A stretch of 17,228 bases of DNA from SFWF01 sp964599835 (GTDB lineage: Bacteria > Bacillota > Clostridia > Oscillospirales > Acutalibacteraceae), in assembly GCA_964599835.1 (NCBI GenBank), contig CAZRHF010000043.1, positions 1 to 17,228 of the forward strand. The letters are read 5' to 3'. Shown one piece after another: positions 9,216 to 15,908 of the stretch. Made by a program: the position numbers and the translations under genes. Position 1 is the stretch's first letter; every line of letters begins with the position of its first letter. The notes below the pieces were generated by a model that was given only the letters and a program-made list of their open reading frames with translations, had not been told where the DNA came from and made no database searches.

Positions 9216-9221
9216 AAAGGG
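9216..9221 (+). promoter_or_regulatory. Ribosome binding site for the dockerin protein
   Basis: AAAGGG lies 9 bases before the ATG at 9231. This supports the ATG over the in-frame TTG at 9213, which lies just upstream of and partly under the same site. The ATG also places a normal signal peptide at the N terminus. Confidence 0.75.
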
Positions 9222-9230
9222 AAAAGCATT

Positions 9231-12200
9231 ATGAGTAAATCGAAAAGACTACTCAGCGTATTTATTGCACTGGCAATACTTGTTTCAAGCCTGTTCATCG
9301 GTACGGTTGCCGCAACAGGCGAGATACTTACCTTCACAAACACATTTGACGAAGATGGTATATATTATCAGAGCAGCACAAACGGTGATCAGTCTGCGAC
9401 TCTTCGCAGGTTGGGAGAAGACAGCTCTTTTCCGACCAATTATTACTCTGCCGTTTCTCATTGGGGTGCTACTGTTGAGGAATGTACGGTAGATGCAGAA
9501 GCAGGCCGTGCCGCTCATTTTGACGGTGCGAAGAGTTACAACAGTCGCTGGCCTTCTGCTTTCAGACTATATAACACTGCATCTTCCAACGAGTATTTCA
9601 AAGCATCAGCAAATACCTCATACGATATTAAACTGAAGTATTACGTTGGCACTAAACCTGACCGAACCGTTAATTTGCAGGTGCGTCAGAGATCGGATTG
9701 TTCCGGCTCTGTTTATCAGTCATATGATTCATTCTCGTCCGATTACGTGCTTGTCAGCGATCTTGCCGTCGTTACCGATGTTACCAACGGTTGGATTGAG
9801 ACATCAGGCCGGTTTACAGTAGGCGCAACGGATACCTGGATTCAAATATCTGCCGCTTCAGCCGACGCATCAAACGCTAATAACGTTGATATCTGGGTAG
9901 ACGATATTACTGTCGCAGAGTGCGCAGACCTTACTGTACATAACTATGACGGAGCGAACGACGGAACCGTTCCCGTATCGTCTATGACTACCGTAGCACA
10001 GCTACAGATACCTCAGCGTGACGGATATATTTTCCGCGGCGTTTACGCTGATGCTGAATATAGCGTAAAGATCGACACTACAGCACTTGCTGCAAGTTAT
10101 GATGAGGTCTGGTATAAATGGGCTAAACTCAGCGACGGAGAGTATTATGCCGGCTTTGAGGATTATACTGTTCCCACAAACGTAGTAAGCTACGATTCTG
10201 CCGTGTCTGAGATTACAGGCGGAAACACCTACGCAGGCGGTTATATGATGGAGACCGTTATCGAGGCTGACGGCATTGCCGCGTTCGAGCTTCGTGACAA
10301 GTCTGCGTTTAAGGTTAATAAAGACACCGAATATACCGTCTCCTTTGCTTATAAAGCAACTGCCGACGCTGAGCTTTACGTCGGTCTTGCAAACTCGGGC
10401 GACGTTCCCGGAACTGCATACGCCATTGAAGGTGGAGCTTTAGCTAAAAGCGATGAGTGGAAAATTGCTTCGATCACTCTGACGTTAGATAACGGTACGG
10501 TAGACGGATATTCTCTTGCTATGCTTTTAAATTCTGAGCAGGGCGCGACCGTTTGCATCGACGATGTCTACGTAACCTTCCCGTTTGACGATACTACCGT
10601 TAATATGCCATCTATCGACGGCTTTTCTGCTGATTGGTATCCCGCTCTCGACGCCTTTAACCCCAAGGGTGAGGTAAAGCCTGTTGAGGTCGTCGAGATA
10701 TGGAACGGAAGTGAGATAGCTCCTGCTGATTCCGACGGTGACGGTGTTTTCGAAATCTCGTCGGGCGCAGAGCTTGCTTATATAATCGTTAACGGCGGTG
10801 CCGCTGACGCAAAATATATCCTTACAAAGGATATTTACCTCAATGATATAGAAAAGATCAACTGGGCTACCGGCGAACCCGCAGAGGGCTACACACCCAA
10901 CAAATGGTACGCAAATGAAGCCTTCCAGGGAACTATCGACGGCAACGGACATACAGTTTACGGACTTTACTATAATAACGAAGGATCAAAATCTTGGGGT
11001 ATGTATGGAGTCGGCTTGATACCTAAGGTTGATTTTGATACAACGGTTTCCGTTACCGGTCTTGGAGTAGATAAGGCTTACATCAATTACCCTAACGGTG
11101 CAGCTGCTTTTGTTGGTTGCGGCGGTACAAACAATTCGGCCGCAACAAATCGTGCTATAGTCAATATCGACCGTTGCTACGTCGGCGCAGATGTCACTAT
11201 TAATGCCTGCAATGCAGGTGCTTTCAGAGGAGTAAACCGTGGTTGTAATATCACACTCACTAACTCCTATTCGCTTGCCTCCACAACCGGTACTTATTAC
11301 GGTTTGGTTGCCAACGAAACCTGGGACAGTTCCGAAACCGTTATAAATTGTTATAACGCTAACGGACCTATTTCATCCCATGCTTCAGCAAGCGTTGCTA
11401 ATTCTTATCAAACTGTTGCTGGTAAGTTTATAACCGCAAACGTAGTAGCCGCCGATAAGATGCAGGGAACCGATGTTTTCCTCGCTGACGATAAGATGTT
11501 ATTCTTTAACATCGACGGAGCTTTTGTTGCCACTGAATCATATCCCGTTCCTGCCGTATTTGCAGGCGTAGAAGAGATTGAGATGGATGTTTGGGACGGA
11601 ACCGTTGCCGAGTCCTTTGCAGGCGGAACAGGAACAGAGACAGATCCTTATCTCATCGAAACTCCTGAACAGCTTGCACTTGCAATCACAACCGGAGGCG
11701 TTGACGAAGCTAACTATAACGCCTACTACAAGTTAACAGCAGATATCTATCTTAACAACATTAACGCAATACGTTGGTCTGATGGTGTTGTTGCAAGTAG
11801 TTATAATGCAAAGACCTGGTATAATCAGGCACAACTCTTCGTCGGTAACATCGACGGAGATGGTCACTATGTTTACGGACTTTATCGTAAGGATAATCCT
11901 TCTTCATTCACTTCCTATCAGAATTACGGAACAGGTCTTGTTCCTCGCGTTCCTGATGGGGAGACTGTTACGATATCCAACCTTGCCGTAGATAAGTCAT
12001 ATGTTCGCGTTGAAAGCGGTGCCTCTGCCTTTGTCGGCACCTCGTACAAGGGAATTATAAACATTAATTCTTGTCTTGCAGGAAAAGATGTAACTGTTTC
12101 CGGAGGTGATTCGGGCGCGTTTATCGGATACGCACCTTGTAACGCTACGTTAGCAACTCTTAATAATTGCTATTCTTTTGCAACGACGGTAGCGAATATT

Positions 12201-15008
12201 AACTATGGTCTGGTTGGTAGAGCATACCACACTTGGCTTCGTGCAAATTACTGCTATAACGCTAATGGTCCTATAACTTCATATACTCAGACACAGTATT
12301 CGACTTGGTATGAGCTTGATACTTCCTACCAGACCGTTGACGGTGGCACCGGCGGTAGCCGTTCTTCCTACGCTACGACAATTTCTTCCGATAAAATGGT
12401 TGGATTGGACGTTTTAACCGCAGAAGATAAAATGCCTAACCTTGCAGTTCCTGAAGTGTACGTGGCAACCGAAAGCTATCCCGTGCTTAAGCTTTTTGCA
12501 GATGTAGTTTCTTCCAATGATTCTGAGGATACCGGAGAAGATGAAGAAAGTGGAACGACCTCTACTCCTTCCGACATAACTATATGGGACGGAACTTCTA
12601 CCGCACCCACGCAGGGAACCGGTACTGAGGATGATCCCTGGCTTATCACAAACGGCGCAGAGCTGCATTATGTTATCAGAACCTACGGCGGAGCAGGCGA
12701 ATATTATAAGCTTACAAATGATATATATCTTAATGATATTACCAAATTCAACTGGAATATAGGCGTACCGTCCTCTGAGTATAAATTCAACGGATGGTTC
12801 GGATATTGGGAGACTCCTGCCTTCTCAGGTCATATCGACGGTGATAATCACGTTATCTACGGACTGTATTTCGATCAGGAGACAACCAAGGAAACGACGT
12901 TATCCGCTACAGGCGCGGGTCTTATTCCTCAGATAGCCGCAAATGCCGAAGCTTCTGTCAAAAATCTTGGAATCGATAATATGTACCTCCATTACGAGTC
13001 TTGTGTAGGTGGCTTCGTAGGTTCCGCGCTTTCGGGCTCTACGCTCGCCATTGAAAACTGCTTCCTCGGTGAAGACGTTGTTCTTGAGGCACCTCATACC
13101 GGCGCATTCTGTGCGGTATCGGTTGACGCCACTACTACCGTAGAAAACTGCTATTCTCTTGCAACTCAGAACTATCATTCTACCGAAGGTACCAACGGTC
13201 TTGTTTCTCAGCACTGGTTTGGAGAAGCAGGTACCATAACCGTAAAAAACAGTTATAACGGAAACGGTCCCATTATCTCTTACGTAAGAGAAGCCACGGT
13301 CGTTCTTGAAAACTGCTTCCAGACTAAGGCGGGTCAATACAACACCGGCGTAATCACCCTTTCTGCAGACGATATGAAGGGTGCAGACGTAACCACGAAC
13401 AGTCAGAAGATGAAGGCATTAGCCGCCGCAGGCTTCGTTCCTACCGAGCGCACCTTTGCCGACTTCGATTATTTAACCTATCTTCCCACGGGCACCGTTA
13501 TTGATCCATCCCTTGAGATCCTATTCTTTGATAACTATATGGCACCTATTTCTGAAAGCAAGGTACTTTATGGCGATAAGATGATCCGTGGCGCTTACGT
13601 TAAGTTTGTTGCAGAGCCCGATGAAACCCTCGTTAAGATTCCTGCGTCTGTCGCCGATAAGGTACATGCAGGATCTTCCGCCGAGATCGTCGCAAGCAGG
13701 GGAGACGACTACTTCTTCGGTATTGAATTTGATATCGCAAGTGATATGATCTCTACCGAATCGGTTGGCTCTGTAAACTACATCTTTATAACAGATCTGC
13801 ATTACGGCTACGACTCCGCCAAGGATCAGGCCTCTTTGCTCAAGCAGGTTGCTTACGTTACCAAGATGGCAAACGAAAACGACAATATTGATTTCATCTG
13901 CCTCGGCGGTGACATAACTCAGGGTAATGCTTCTACCAAGGAAGGTCAGAAGACCCTTCTGAACACCATTCTTACCCCCTTACTCGATTGCGAGAAGCCC
14001 GTCTTCGTTCTGGCAGGTAACCACGATGATAACGCCTATAGCAAATTTAATGTAGAAAAGGTTTTGAACAATCAGGATTGGAACGATTCGGTTATCGATT
14101 TCGTTGTTAACCGCAGTACTGCCGACGGTGACGTTGCTGACATTCAGGTCGTTCAGGATACCGACCTTTCCAACGGTCCCTCCAAGTATTACTATTACGA
14201 TCTTGAAAACAAAAAGACCCGTGTAATCTGCCTCGACGCCATTAATTATCCCTATGCTTGGAATGAAGCGACAGGCACGTGGGATCTTGCCGTTAAGAAC
14301 GCATCTGCAACTGACGACCGCGCTAAGTACTATAACGGATACAACACCTGGGGCTATAGCACCAAACAGATCGAATGGCTTGCAGAGGTCGCTATGACTT
14401 GTGATGAAGGTTGGGATTATGTATTCCTTTCTCACATGGGAATTGACGGTTCGACCAACTCCATTGATGTTCTCAACGGTCAGCAGCTCAGAGATATCAT
14501 TAAGGCATATCAGTTCAAAACTGCATATTCCTTTACAGATACCGACCTTACTGACGGTGAAGACGACAGTATTTCTGTAGATTTCACCGATACCACCGGA
14601 CGTATTCTCGTTTACCAGTTCGGTCATAATCACTATGAGAAGGAGATCTACAGCGAGGATATCGACCTCTGGCAGATCATAACCTCCTCTACAAACCCCG
14701 GCAACTATAAGAACGTTACCCAGACACTTAAGACCGAGACCGAGCTTCATTTTGACGTTATGTTTGCTGACAGAAACGATATTTATAAGCATAATATCGG
14801 CTCTGGAAGCGATAACAGATTGATAAATACTCCGGTTACCGTGGATGGAGACGTTAACAGAGATAATAACGTCGATATCTTCGATCTTGTTGCTCTTAAC
14901 AACGGAAAAGCATTACCTTCCAAGGCCGCAGACGTTGATAAGGACAGTAAAATAAGTGTTATTATCGATTCTGCCGCTCTAAGAAAACTGATTATAAAAG
15001 CAAAATAG
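9231..15008 (+). CDS. Secreted multidomain dockerin protein with beta-helix modules and metallophosphoesterase
   Basis: 1925 residues. Signal peptide MSKSKRLLSVFIALAILVSS, probably cut near AAATG around residue 30. The order is: a CBM4/9-like beta-sandwich (9327-9935), an InlB-like segment (9939-10125), a second CBM-like sandwich (10128-10590), three type I beta-helix modules (10701-13491), a short beta-rich linker domain, a calcineurin-like phosphoesterase (about 13776-14760) and a C-terminal type I dockerin (14844-15005). All expected phosphoesterase metal ligands are present: D1522 and H1524 (DLHYG), D1561 (GGDITQG), N1597-H1598 (GNHDD), H1735 (SHMG) and H1799/H1801 (GHNH). The enzyme should be a two-metal phosphodi- or monoesterase acting outside the cell; the substrate is unknown. 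The dockerin suggests docking to a cohesin-bearing scaffold, either a cellulosome-like complex or a surface anchor. Sharing the module family with the giant upstream protein suggests a joint role. The terminator at 15045 ends the unit. Confidence 0.9.
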   Translation: MSKSKRLLSVFIALAILVSSLFIGTVAATGEILTFTNTFDEDGIYYQSSTNGDQSATLRRLGEDSSFPTNYYSAVSHWGATVEECTVDAEAGRAAHFDGAKSYNSRWPSAFRLYNTASSNEYFKASANTSYDIKLKYYVGTKPDRTVNLQVRQRSDCSGSVYQSYDSFSSDYVLVSDLAVVTDVTNGWIETSGRFTVGATDTWIQISAASADASNANNVDIWVDDITVAECADLTVHNYDGANDGTVPVSSMTTVAQLQIPQRDGYIFRGVYADAEYSVKIDTTALAASYDEVWYKWAKLSDGEYYAGFEDYTVPTNVVSYDSAVSEITGGNTYAGGYMMETVIEADGIAAFELRDKSAFKVNKDTEYTVSFAYKATADAELYVGLANSGDVPGTAYAIEGGALAKSDEWKIASITLTLDNGTVDGYSLAMLLNSEQGATVCIDDVYVTFPFDDTTVNMPSIDGFSADWYPALDAFNPKGEVKPVEVVEIWNGSEIAPADSDGDGVFEISSGAELAYIIVNGGAADAKYILTKDIYLNDIEKINWATGEPAEGYTPNKWYANEAFQGTIDGNGHTVYGLYYNNEGSKSWGMYGVGLIPKVDFDTTVSVTGLGVDKAYINYPNGAAAFVGCGGTNNSAATNRAIVNIDRCYVGADVTINACNAGAFRGVNRGCNITLTNSYSLASTTGTYYGLVANETWDSSETVINCYNANGPISSHASASVANSYQTVAGKFITANVVAADKMQGTDVFLADDKMLFFNIDGAFVATESYPVPAVFAGVEEIEMDVWDGTVAESFAGGTGTETDPYLIETPEQLALAITTGGVDEANYNAYYKLTADIYLNNINAIRWSDGVVASSYNAKTWYNQAQLFVGNIDGDGHYVYGLYRKDNPSSFTSYQNYGTGLVPRVPDGETVTISNLAVDKSYVRVESGASAFVGTSYKGIININSCLAGKDVTVSGGDSGAFIGYAPCNATLATLNNCYSFATTVANINYGLVGRAYHTWLRANYCYNANGPITSYTQTQYSTWYELDTSYQTVDGGTGGSRSSYATTISSDKMVGLDVLTAEDKMPNLAVPEVYVATESYPVLKLFADVVSSNDSEDTGEDEESGTTSTPSDITIWDGTSTAPTQGTGTEDDPWLITNGAELHYVIRTYGGAGEYYKLTNDIYLNDITKFNWNIGVPSSEYKFNGWFGYWETPAFSGHIDGDNHVIYGLYFDQETTKETTLSATGAGLIPQIAANAEASVKNLGIDNMYLHYESCVGGFVGSALSGSTLAIENCFLGEDVVLEAPHTGAFCAVSVDATTTVENCYSLATQNYHSTEGTNGLVSQHWFGEAGTITVKNSYNGNGPIISYVREATVVLENCFQTKAGQYNTGVITLSADDMKGADVTTNSQKMKALAAAGFVPTERTFADFDYLTYLPTGTVIDPSLEILFFDNYMAPISESKVLYGDKMIRGAYVKFVAEPDETLVKIPASVADKVHAGSSAEIVASRGDDYFFGIEFDIASDMISTESVGSVNYIFITDLHYGYDSAKDQASLLKQVAYVTKMANENDNIDFICLGGDITQGNASTKEGQKTLLNTILTPLLDCEKPVFVLAGNHDDNAYSKFNVEKVLNNQDWNDSVIDFVVNRSTADGDVADIQVVQDTDLSNGPSKYYYYDLENKKTRVICLDAINYPYAWNEATGTWDLAVKNASATDDRAKYYNGYNTWGYSTKQIEWLAEVAMTCDEGWDYVFLSHMGIDGSTNSIDVLNGQQLRDIIKAYQFKTAYSFTDTDLTDGEDDSISVDFTDTTGRILVYQFGHNHYEKEIYSEDIDLWQIITSSTNPGNYKNVTQTLKTETELHFDVMFADRNDIYKHNIGSGSDNRLINTPVTVDGDVNRDNNVDIFDLVALNNGKALPSKAADVDKDSKISVIIDSAALRKLIIKAK
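10701..11591 (+). repeat. Beta-helix module A (type I)
   Basis: Opens with WNGSEIAPADSDGDGVFEI, so the usual G-(T/S)-G-(T/S)-x-x-D-P-(Y/W) entry is replaced by an Asp-rich stretch that could bind calcium. It then follows type I closely: DIYLNDIEKINWATGEP, IDGNGHTVYGLYY, GLIPKV, FVGCGGTNNS, FRGVNRG, NSYSLAST, NCYNANGPI, SYQTV, KMQGTDVF and YPVPAVF. Its best match by eye is partial module r0 of the upstream protein. Confidence 0.8.
11592..12509 (+). repeat. Beta-helix module B (type I)
   Basis: Opens with WDGTVAESFAGGTGTETDPY, an entry of the kind seen in the type II copies r4 and r6, but its exit is type I (DKMVGLDVLTA, KMPNLAV, YPVLKLF). It is therefore a chimera of the two subtypes. It contains YYKLTADIYLNNINAIRW, IDGDGHYVYGLYR, GLVPRV, NNCYSFATT and YCYNANGPI. 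Confidence 0.75.
12510..12584 (+). other. Acidic Ser/Thr/Glu-rich linker between modules B and C
   Basis: About 25 codons rich in Ser, Asp, Glu and Thr (SSNDSEDTGEDEESGTTS). It occupies the same kind of inter-module position as the Gly/Asp linker in the upstream protein. Confidence 0.65.
12585..13491 (+). repeat. Beta-helix module C (type I, degenerate exit)
   Basis: Opens with WDGTSTAPTQGTGTEDDPW. It contains YYKLTNDIYLNDITKFNW, IDGDNHVIYGLYF, GLIPQI, VGGFVGSA, ENCYSLAT, NSYNGNGPI and DDMKGADVTTN. The final KMPxLN...YPxLxVF motif is altered (KMKALAAAGF, DFDYLTYLP), where the module passes into the domain before the phosphoesterase. Confidence 0.75.
13776..14760 (+). other. Calcineurin-like metallophosphoesterase domain
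   Basis: The ordered motifs DLHYG, GGDITQG, GNHDD, LSHMG and GHNH supply the Asp, His and Asn ligands of a binuclear metal centre. An insertion of about 135 residues between GNHD and SHMG carries several aromatic residues (SKYYYYDLE, YNGYNTWGY) that could shape the substrate pocket. Among known families the motif spacing is of the broad CpdA/purple-phosphatase-like class. Specificity cannot be assigned. Confidence 0.9.
14844..15005 (+). other. C-terminal type I dockerin domain
   Basis: Two calcium-loop/helix repeats. The first, DVNRDNNVDIFDLVALNNG, has ligands D1874, N1876, D1878, D1882 and D1885 at canonical spacing. The second starts D1901-V-D1903-K-D1905 but reads KISVIID, so the last Asp (D1913) falls one residue later than the usual twelfth position. 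The family role is calcium-dependent binding of cohesin modules on scaffoldins. Confidence 0.85.
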
Positions 15009-15044
15009 TTATTATTCAGATTTTTCTCACTTTTTCCTTTCTTG

Positions 15045-15081
15045 CGAACGACCGCCCTTTTATGGGGCGGTCGTTCGTTTT
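15045..15081 (+). terminator. Intrinsic terminator after the dockerin gene
   Basis: A perfect 13-bp GC-rich stem (15045-15057 pairs with 15065-15077), a 7-base loop and a TTTT tail. It starts 36 bases after the stop codon. The opposite strand lacks a T run, so it works for + transcripts and separates the surface-protein block from cwlD. Confidence 0.9.
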
Positions 15082-15127
15082 AAACATACTAAAAGGTTAT
15101 ACTTCATATACTTTATAAAAAACTTAT

Positions 15128-15132
15128 GGAGA
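15128..15132 (+). promoter_or_regulatory. Ribosome binding site deciding the TTG start of cwlD
   Basis: GGAGA lies 7 bases before the TTG at 15140. No ATG sits at a suitable distance; the next in-frame ATG would cut off the basic residues that precede the membrane segment. Confidence 0.75.
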
Positions 15133-15139
15133 TACAGCG

Positions 15140-15850
15140 TTGAGAGTCAAACCTTTTATGCTTTTTAGCGTTATAATATTGATTTCTGTTTTGGTGTTAT
15201 CGGTTAATATCGGTTCAGAAAAAAGTGTAATTCCCGCTATGGCGGACGTAACTGCCCGACAAACTGTTATCATTGATGCGGGCCACGGCGGGTTTGACGG
15301 CGGTGCGGTAGCGTTAGACGGGACGAGTGAGAAGGATATAAATCTTTCAGTTGCACTTGATCTTGAAGCTATGCTCAGACTTGGCGGTTACGATGTAATA
15401 ATGATACGTGACACCGACAGAGGCATTGAATCCGAAACCGAAGAAAGCATTTCAAAACGAAAGATCAGCGACATGAAAAACCGACTTGAGATTATCAATT
15501 CGAATACCGACGCAATATTTATCAGTATTCATCAGAATAAATTCAGTTCAACCTCGGTGATCGGTGCGCAGGTGTTTTATTCCCCGAACAGGGAAGAGTC
15601 GAAGGTTCTTGCAGAGACCATTCAGAGCTCTTTTAAAAATCGTTTACAGCCGGATAACGAAAGGGTGGTAAAGAAGGGTGATAAAAGTATTTACCTGCTT
15701 TATAATGCAAAAATTCCTGCGATTATCGTAGAATGTGGATTCTTGTCTAACAAGTCGGAGCTTGAGCTTTTGAAAAGTGAGGAATATCAGAAAAAGGTTG
15801 CGTTTACTATATATTGCGGACTCCTTGAATATCTGTCGGAAGATGCTTGA
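15140..15850 (+). CDS. cwlD: N-acetylmuramoyl-L-alanine amidase, CwlD-like (spore cortex)
   Basis: 236 residues, the usual CwlD length, starting at TTG. It cleaves the bond between N-acetylmuramic acid and L-alanine. CwlD acts on spore peptidoglycan as the first step toward muramic-delta-lactam in the cortex, which is needed for germination. A short basic start (MRVKPF) and a hydrophobic stretch at residues 6-25 form a signal anchor, placing the enzyme outside the membrane. The Amidase_3 domain has the zinc ligands H49 (DAGHGG), E64 (TSEKDIN) and H131 (SIHQN), and the catalytic E198 (VECGFLSN). The SEKDIN and CGFLSN segments and the GAQVFYSP strand are typical of CwlD rather than of AmiC-type enzymes. 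It is isolated by a terminator upstream, and radA follows from its own promoter. It could be a vegetative amidase of the same fold, but the length and anchor favour CwlD. Confidence 0.85.
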   Translation: MRVKPFMLFSVIILISVLVLSVNIGSEKSVIPAMADVTARQTVIIDAGHGGFDGGAVALDGTSEKDINLSVALDLEAMLRLGGYDVIMIRDTDRGIESETEESISKRKISDMKNRLEIINSNTDAIFISIHQNKFSSTSVIGAQVFYSPNREESKVLAETIQSSFKNRLQPDNERVVKKGDKSIYLLYNAKIPAIIVECGFLSNKSELELLKSEEYQKKVAFTIYCGLLEYLSEDA

Positions 15851-15875
15851 AATAACGAAGATTTAATGCTATACT
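15847..15875 (+). promoter_or_regulatory. Sigma-A promoter of radA
   Basis: TTGAAA at 15847-15852 and TATACT at 15870-15875, separated by 17 bases, with a TGC extension before the -10. The -35 box overlaps the TGA stop of cwlD. Transcription would start near 15882, leaving a leader of about 27 bases before the radA ATG. Confidence 0.75.
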
Positions 15876-15908
15876 GTAAACATAAAAATAATTTTTCGGA
15901 GAAATTTA

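Noticed and set aside
9157..9230. Terminator or promoter between the GH20 and dockerin genes
   Set aside because: A TATAAA at 9199 has no acceptable -35, and no stable hairpin with a T run is visible. The gap is best read as intra-operon spacing.
13980..14792. Long minus-strand open frames opposite the repeat genes (also 1947-2549, 4434-4958 and 6054-6641)
   Set aside because: They lie opposite strongly supported coding sequence, show no recognisable domain, and their length follows from the codon bias of the real genes.
15085..15112. Promoter for cwlD: CATACTA (sigma-G/F-like -10) at 15085, or TATACT at 15098 and 15107
   Set aside because: The -10-like strings are present, but none has a matching -35 at 16-18 bases; the sigma-G -35 would fall inside the terminator stem. 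In this AT-rich gap chance matches are likely, although a sporulation promoter would fit the gene.
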